From Dactylonectria macrodidyma (Eukaryota > Ascomycota > Sordariomycetes > Hypocreales > Nectriaceae), in NCBI GenBank assembly GCA_020744425.1, contig JAGMUV010000002.1, positions 2,648,501 to 2,712,500 of the forward strand: DNA of 64,000 bases, read 5' to 3'. The position numbers were made by a program, and so were the translations under genes. Positions 57,669 through 64,000 of this stretch are shown here, piece after piece. Under the pieces are notes generated by a model. That model was not told the origin of the DNA. It saw only the letters and a program-made list of their open reading frames with translations, and made no database searches. Within the stretch, counting starts at the first letter, position 1, and the number at the start of each line of letters is the position of its first letter.

Positions 57669-59532
57669 GGTTGCGGTTGATTAGGAGGGGTTCTAAAGTG
57701 TCGGTTTTTGAGGAGGATGGATTTGATCGCGCGGGGAGCGGTCGGGACTCTGTAAGAATTTACAATTAGTCAACGCTCTGGGAGAAAAATAAGCCGACAA
57801 AAGCGAGAGCATGCAGTCGTGCTCGAGGCGACAAGACAATGCGGCCTCCGAAAATGCAGGCAGATCAAGAGCAAACAGGTAGAGGCACGGCGGCGCAAGG
57901 AAGGAAAGGGCTTCGAGCCGGCTGCCTTGGCAAAAGACTTTATGTTTGTGGAGATAAGGAGGAGAAACAGTAAAAACAGCGAGGGAAGGCTCTGTTGCAG
58001 TCCGTACCTTGTCCACCAAAACGTATCTCGAACTCGCACGGCGGGGCTGACTGCACGGGGTTTGTCTCGTTTTGTGACTGGATAATTCGGAGGGGTTGGA
58101 TGACGACGCCTGAGTGCAGAATGCAAGACAGGGAGGGACGACAGCAGTTGCAATGGGGGAGGAAGCCGTGACGTGCAGGACGGTTGGGATAACGAGATGC
58201 AATAGAGGCAGCAAGTGAAGGGAAAAGAAGAAATTCCCGCGACAAAGAGAGAGAGGCTCTTGATTAACAACGTCGAGGTCGAGATTAGGCGCTGGGGTTG
58301 GAGCGGAACGGGTTTTGAGAAGGGAGGCTGCCCTGCACCAGGGTCGTCGGCCTGCGGAGCGCGCGCCTCATGGAATTGTGTGGAAGAAAGTCGATTCTGT
58401 GGCGGTGCTGATAATGCACGACTTCTAGGCTTGGGTGGTAGCTCCCCGCCTCCACCCCTGGCCCATACCTCCCTAGTCGCCTGTAGTACCACTAGGTACC
58501 ACCTGTAAGAGTAGGCGTTCTTGTCGCCTGAAAAAGGCAGCCAGCCGAAAGCAACACTTTCATTACCAAGCAAGAGGAAGGGAGATGAACAGACAGGCTG
58601 CTGCGGCGCTGATGTCTGCCTTGCTTGCTTACGTCGGTAAGGGCTTTTTCTTTTTCTTTTTTCCCCATCTCTTCCCCCTGGGTATCCTGGGTTCTTACCT
58701 TGTCCACATCATTCTCGAGTACCCAGCTTGTGCCGCGGCTTTACATTTAGCACAGTACCTAAGGTAACAGGTACACTCTGTTCCCCCATGTCATGACAAG
58801 GCTGCTCCCGCCGGAAGAGGTACCTCGCTAACACAAAGAGTACGAGCCGGCCCTGAGAAACCCCCCCAGTGGTGTCCCCAAAAAGATACAGCCGCGCAAG
58901 TACCGCTGCAAGTCTGACTGAGAATCTCTTTTTTTTTCTTTCTCCAGCCGCAGGGTCCGATGGCGGGCTCCACTGGGTGGCACTTACCTGCCTAGGTACA
59001 AATAGGTAAGGTCCAAGGGCGGCGCTTTGCTGTGGGTGGCATACCGGCAAGCCCTTGACCGATGGATGTGCCACTACGGATACAAGGTGCATGCACTCAT
59101 TTTTCACCGACGGGAACTGGTTGGCCCCAAGCATCGCAGTTGGGTTGGTAGCTTACCTACCTGCCCAAGGTGATAAGATAAATTACTTAGACCTTATATA
59201 CCTGGTAGTACCTATTTTCTACCCGAGGTCGGTTGGTACCTAGGTTGAGGCAGCTAACAAGCAAGACAAAAAGCAAAAAAGGGGTATGGTATCACTAGAA
59301 ATGCCCAGCCAAACGGATGCCCGAGAACAAAGAACAATCCATAAACAAGCCAAAAAGGCACACACGCATGAGGCGATATTCATCACGCCCGTCTACACCA
59401 AGCATAGTAAACCGTCCATCGGGCTCTTCCGCAAGGGTTGTGTCATGATCCTCATCTCCCACACAGAAAATTAGGTGTGTCCCATGCAACCAGGAACACG
59501 TCGTCGGTGTCGGTGTCGGTATCGTCGTGAGT
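57669..59532. promoter_or_regulatory. intergenic region upstream of YDJ1
   Basis: About 1.9 kb with the YDJ1 promoter and leader and the 3' UTR of the CAP-Gly gene. Palindrome-like TACCT/AGGTA sites occur at 58756-58766, 58985-58998 and 59236-59245. I did not find a clear heat-shock element by eye. No supported gene is seen. Confidence 0.45.
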
Positions 59533-62049
59533 TTAGAACGCATCCTCAAATGGGCAGTCGACGCTGTCATGGCCGTCGCGCTCACAAACGGCGCACCACT
59601 TCTCTGGGTCCATGATGCCGCTCTCTTTGCCAGCCACAGGGCCCGACTCCATCGGGTTGGGTAGAATCTTGACACCGAACGAGGGTGGGCCAGCGTTCTT
59701 GAGCTTCATAGTCGAGAGAGGAGCTGGAGCATCGTCTCCAGTCGGAGTATGTGGCTTCAGCTCATCGTGGTGGTTGGCGTCGGTGTCCATCGTCATGTCA
59801 CCACCAGTCTTGGACCCGTCGGGGCCAAACATGTTGGTGCAAGTGAGAATATCGTGGCCGTTAGTCTCGCAGATCTCACACCAAAGAGTGCTCGTCTCGG
59901 TAGCGTTGGAGTAGACATCGCTCTCAGGCATCATATCGAGGGTGCTACCTCGTCGCTTATGCTTGGCGTCGGGGGAGCGAGCCTCGTAAGCCTGAGCGAG
60001 GACGACAGTGTCGCGGGAGTCTCTCAGCGAGGATCTGTGGTTGGGCGGCGGCCCCCCTTTTCGGAGCGACTCGACTTCTTGCTGGAGTTCCTCCTCTCGG
60101 CCGTTCTTCTTCTCAAGCAATGCTTGCAGCTCAGCAACTTGTCGCTCAAGGTTGTCGCGTGCAATCTTATTCTCGACCACACTTCCTGCGATGAAAGAGC
60201 CGGGTCGCTGTGTAGGGGTCCTGTCCTCGCCGCCAGGGATGGCATCTCGGCTCAGGGAATGAATGATGGCTTTGAGACCCCTAATCTCATCGTCCTTCTG
60301 CTCCAGCTCTTTGGATGACACGGTGGCTTCTCCGTTGCTGCCGGCAGTGCCCGAGCTCGCCTTTTCACGTTCACGACGCAGTTCCGTTCTTGTTCGTTCA
60401 ACCTCGCCACGCAAGAATTCAACCTCGCCACGGGCTTCAGCCTCACCCCGACGGGCGTCCTCTAGACCATCCTCTAGTTCTTGGACAAATTCCTCCAATT
60501 GCTTGAACTGGCTGGTGACAGAATCGACATCGACGTTTCGGGACTCTAGCTCGCGAATATCGGCCATCAGCTCTTCCATTCGCTTCTCGTAGACACGCTC
60601 CGTCTCCGTGCTGGCCAACTCGAGGGTGTCGATAGTACTTCGAAAGTCTGCTCGATGCGCATCAAACTCGGAGGTGAGCATGGCGATCTTGTCAGTCTTT
60701 TCCCTTAGCAGCTGTCGAAGCTGCGCCGTATCCTTGTTGTCCAAGCTATTGCGCCTGGGTGGTGGCAATCCGTCGGCGTTCTCCATAAGTCCTTGTAGCT
60801 CGACTAGGCTGCTCTCCATCTCACCCAAGGTAGTTGATTGTTCCCTGAGCTGGCGTTCGCGCTCTTCGAGTTGTGATCTCAGTCGCTCGAGTTCCTCCTC
60901 GTTGGCAGCACGGGACGCAGCACGAGAGGCAGGTCGAATCTTCACACTAAATGACGATACTGACCCGACACTGCCATTCGTCGTCGTTCGTTGCACTCCA
61001 ACGGGAGTGGGATCATCGTCCATTCCAGAGACGGACCCCAACGCAGAAATGCTTCGTGGTCCTATGCTCGGCTTACGCTCCAACTTGGACACCTTCTTGC
61101 TTGGATCGCCTGCCGTTCCGCGCACGCTCTGGGCAAAGCGGTTTGTAGGGCTGCCATATCGTGCAGGTTGAGACTTTCCAGGAGTAGTCATGGACGGCCG
61201 GGGTCCGGGAGTCATCTGCATGCGGCGCACGGGGGAGTCCGGGCGGGGAAGAGAAGTCCTGGGCACCCGCTTCCCTTGAGGGCTCGGGGCTCGGACGCCG
61301 GGGCCAACAGAGGCACTGAACTTTGACAGGCCGGGGGTCGGGGGCGTGTAGTTGATGGAGTTTTGGGTGCCGGGTCTTAGGCCACCACCGAAAGAGCTGG
61401 CCGTTGGTGTCAACGGGAACGAGGGGATCGAATCGCGCCTCACCAGGGCCTTAGCTACAGGTAGGAAGATGCCGGCGCCGGGGACGGTTGTGGTGAAATA
61501 TGACACACTGTTGCGATTTAGTTAGCTAGTTGCTTACGCGCAAACTTGGGTGCGGGATCCAGCTTACCCATCAACATCGCCATTGTTTTTGCCCCTCGAG
61601 GCAAAGTCCATGCTCAGCTCGACGCCGGCGAAGATACCCCTTTTCCCTTGGACTGATCCAACGAAGCGGACGGTGCCATGCATGCCGCCGGGGACATCAA
61701 CAGTGTCGCCAAGAGCAATGTCGGCGCCAAGGGCGCGACTAGGAGTTGTAGGGACCATGTCTTGTGATGGATCGCTCAGGACGGAGTCGACAGCGTAGCT
61801 CTCGGTAACATCGGGGATGCTGGCGAGAGAACTCGGAGTGAGGGCTGCCAGGGAGGCTTTACGCGGTAGCGGAGGCAGAGGCGGGAGACCGAGTCGAGAA
61901 TGGGACGAGTAGGCGGCCTTGAGATTGGGGGTCGAGGCGGTGTTTGAGGGTCGGCGCAAAGCTCGCGTGGGCGTCTTGGATCGCGTAGGAGTCTTGGATC
62001 GCGTGGGCGTCTTGGGCCGCAGTTGGGTGGTTGTTGTTGCGGAAGGCAT
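59533..62049 (-). CDS. CAP-Gly microtubule plus-end protein (CLIP-170/Tip1/Bik1 type)
   Basis: Two exons on the minus strand, 61568-62049 and 59533-61507, give 818 residues. The protein should bind growing microtubule ends and tubulin or EB1 tails. The N-terminus has three near-identical TPTRSK units within RPKTPTRSKTPTRSKTPTR, basic and Ser/Thr-rich, likely to contact microtubules. The CAP-Gly domain spans about 107-180 (GDTVDVPGGMHGTVRFVG, FAGVEL, then GKNNGDVDGVSYF; the usual GKNDG reads GKNNG). The intron falls just after this motif. A Ser/Pro-rich linker leads to a long coiled coil (about 340-640). Two zinc knuckles end the protein: WCEICETNGHDILTC (about 700) and WCAVCERDGHDSVDC (about 800), the second followed by PFEDAF at the stop, like the CLIP-170 tail that binds dynactin. 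Confidence 0.94.
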
Positions 62050-63124
62050 GGCGGCCTTCGGACGAGGCCAGTTGGGGCCTTATTTTCCTATCAGGGAGTA
62101 AATTCGGAGAGGGTGTGTCTCATTTGTTTACACCCCACGTAGCAACCGCATCCGGCAAATAGGGGGGGGCGGCTTTTGGAGGAGCAATCCCGGCCTTTGG
62201 TAGCCTGTGCGACAGGCAGAGCCAGTGGCTTGGACTCTTGTAGCGTCAGGCCCTTGGAGCCTTGGAGCCAGTTCCAGCAAGTTCCTTTGCCACCTAGTAG
62301 CTCCCGTGGACTAGCCAGGTTGCCGAGCACCTAAGAAGCACTGACGACGGGAGGAGTCCTGGGCTGGCGGCGCAACGGGGTGGGCGTTGGGAGTTAAATT
62401 AGGTAGGTCGGCTAACTGAATTATTTTGGCGGCAAGAGAAATGAGCACACGCACTGGGTGATCGATCGACTTGGCGGAGTCCCTGCGAAAAACGAGACGA
62501 GATTGGGGGGGGGGAATAGAGAGGGAGGGGTTCCTTTGGCGAGTGCCTCGTGTAGCCGAATTGAGGTGAGGAGAGAGAAGGGTCCAGGTGGTGGTCGTAG
62601 TGGTAGTAGTGTTGGTGGGGGAGCGAGGAAATGAATAGCAGCAGTGCGAGAGGGGAGGGATAGAGGAAGAAGAGAGTGGAACAGCCCGGGAGGAGATGGT
62701 GTGTGAGATGGAGATGTCCAATGCGAAAGAAAGAAAAGAATCAATCAAAGTCCCGGCAGGGAGGTTGATGAATAAGGTGTTCGCAAACCGCAGCAGAGAT
62801 AGGAGTGACTGCGTTAGGTTATTGAAACAGAATGCGCTGCGCAGAACAGACCAGACTGGATGGCAGAAACAGACGGACTGACCAACAAACAGACAAACGA
62901 CGGGAGCAAAAAAAAAAATGCTTCTTTCAACGCCAACAAGGGAGTGGCAGCCCAGCGCTCTTATGACTTTCTTCGTCTTCAAAAGAGGGACCCCAGTTCA
63001 GTTGGCCCAGTTCCAGGTTCGGGCTTCCTCTCCCACTTCGGTTCGGGGGGGAGCCTCGCCTTGTCTGCTTCTGCTTCTGCGTCCTGCGTCCTTGCCGTCA
63101 CCGCCTCTGCACGGTTCTTGCTTG

Positions 63125-63148
63125 CTGCAAGCCTGCAAGCCTGCAAGC
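63125..63148. repeat. 8-bp tandem repeat CTGCAAGC, 3 copies
   Basis: Three perfect tandem copies of CTGCAAGC lie in the intergenic DNA upstream of the CAP-Gly gene. Confidence 0.9.
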
Positions 63149-63662
63149 CTCTGACACACGCGGGTTCCAGGGACGACGCAGGGGAAGGACGGGCTGTGTG
63201 TATCGGTCAGAAGGTTGGTGGTACCTTAGTCGTTCCGGGGGGGGACGATGAACGAACTCCGGGGAAACGGCAGGGGGTGATACTGGCTTTGGTGGGGGGA
63301 GCTGCTGATAGAAAGAAAGAAGAGTGACCAGACAAAGAAACGGTGGGCAATCAAGCGTTCAAGCAAACGCCTCTTCTTGCAATGCTGGCAGTGGTGCCTC
63401 CAGGTAGTTAGTTAAATTGGTGATGCTGCTGGCGGTGATGGCGGTGGTGTTGATGTCGATTGTTCCGTCTGGGGAAATTCTACAACATTCGCACCCAACC
63501 TCTTACCTTACCTGCGAATTACAAACATCTATCTCTCTTTCAACAAAGGGAGGGGGCTTTCGTCACCCTTTATTTACTTTGCATGCGCTGCTAGTTGAGG
63601 GGCCAAAACATCAGCGCCCATGCACTGCGTTGCCATGATGCATCCGCTTGCAGTCTGTTTAC

Positions 63663-63706
63663 CTGCACCTCTCCTGCACCTCGCCTGCACCTCACCTGCA
63701 CCTCAA
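63663..63706. repeat. 11-bp tandem repeat CTGCACCTCNC, 4 copies
   Basis: Four direct copies of an 11-bp unit, CTGCACCTC followed by two variable bases (TC, GC, AC, AA), lie end to end. Because 11 is not a multiple of three the repeat runs through all frames, which argues against it being coding. Confidence 0.9.
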
Positions 63707-64000
63707 CTCTGTCGCCGTGGCATCGCCTGCACCAGCTGCATCACGCGTTGCCGCCTCCCCGCCCAGCTCCAATGGCAGGCCTGACCTGCAATGCAATCGC
63801 TGCCGAGACCGCCCGTCGCCTCTCACTCCGTCGTCCCATTCGTCCCGGCCGGTCCACTGCTGCCAGCTCCCTGGTCCAACCCGGTTTGACGCCGTCGTGG
63901 GATCGTGGGACTTTCATCCATCAAAGAACTTCTTGCCTCGTCATTGACCATTGACCGTTGACAGCCCAGACGCCCCTATTTGTTAGCCTGGTCCGCTAGT

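Larger units (their letters stand above)
62050..64000. promoter_or_regulatory. region upstream of the CAP-Gly gene to the window edge
   Basis: Nearly 2 kb without a supported gene. It should contain the CAP-Gly promoter and leader (the minus strand is pyrimidine-rich about 62450-62700). Small tandem repeats occur at 63125-63148 and 63663-63706. The frames at 63595-63954 run across the repeat and look composition-driven; a partial gene beyond the edge cannot be excluded. Confidence 0.4.

Noticed and set aside
63595..63954. Two overlapping frames at the right edge, one running through the 11-bp repeat
   Set aside because: Composition follows the repeat in all frames; no motif, and no evidence for an exon within the window.

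Overview
The window is nuclear DNA of a filamentous ascomycete (Pezizomycotina, most likely Sordariomycetes). I infer this from short introns (mostly 44-100 nt) with GT..AG ends and CTAAC/CTGAC branch sites, compact single-gene transcription units on both strands, long pyrimidine-rich 5' leaders, and a gene set made of fungal housekeeping orthologues. I see no operon, transposon, rRNA, convincing tRNA, CRISPR array or secondary-metabolite cluster. Nineteen coding-sequence calls are made (eighteen genes with spliced or single-exon models plus one two-nucleotide micro-exon entered separately within its gene). Exon junctions were worked out by hand from splice sites and phase, and every model closes in frame.

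Layout, left to right: a four-helix membrane protein (1166-2805, +); translation initiation factor eIF4A (3763-5374, -); an F-box/JmjC oxygenase-like protein (6683-8314, +); a CUE-like/CCCH/Smr protein (10753-13097, +); the Golgi VTT protein Tvp38 (13973-15149, +); an unknown protein with three Cys-Pro motifs (15639-17612, -); a prolyl aminopeptidase (19079-20527, +); a BTB/POZ protein with a large insertion in the domain (20887-22314, -); a 12-exon HELQ/POLQ-type helicase (22881-26195, -); the chromatin reader Snt2 (30399-35647, +); the Env7/STK16-type kinase (36798-38192, +); vacuolar alpha-mannosidase Ams1 (38611-41974, -); an unknown protein with an RCQ repeat (44054-45070, -); mitochondrial MutS homologue Msh1 (48627-51991, +); ribosomal stalk protein P0 (52430-53497, -); tRNA m7G methyltransferase subunit Trm82 (53851-55609, +); the farnesylated Hsp40 Ydj1/Mas5 (56235-57668, -); and a CLIP-170-type CAP-Gly protein (59533-62049, -).

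The genes serve general cell biology: translation (eIF4A, P0, Trm82), DNA repair (HELQ-like, Msh1), chromatin (Snt2, JmjC), Golgi and vacuole (Tvp38, Env7, Ams1), protein folding (Ydj1) and microtubules (CLIP). They are not an obvious functional cluster. P0 and Trm82 are divergent across only 353 bp and may share a promoter.

The most interesting point is a predicted 2-nucleotide micro-exon in the HELQ-like helicase gene, needed to rebuild the conserved His-His-Ala-Gly motif. Others are a 7-nt last exon in P0, a 13-nt coding first exon in the first gene, a protein with heme-regulatory-like Cys-Pro motifs, a BTB domain interrupted by a Cys cluster, and a TACCT/AGGTA palindromic motif recurring through the intergenic DNA. 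The gene-free stretches hold little beyond low-complexity tracts and small tandem repeats.
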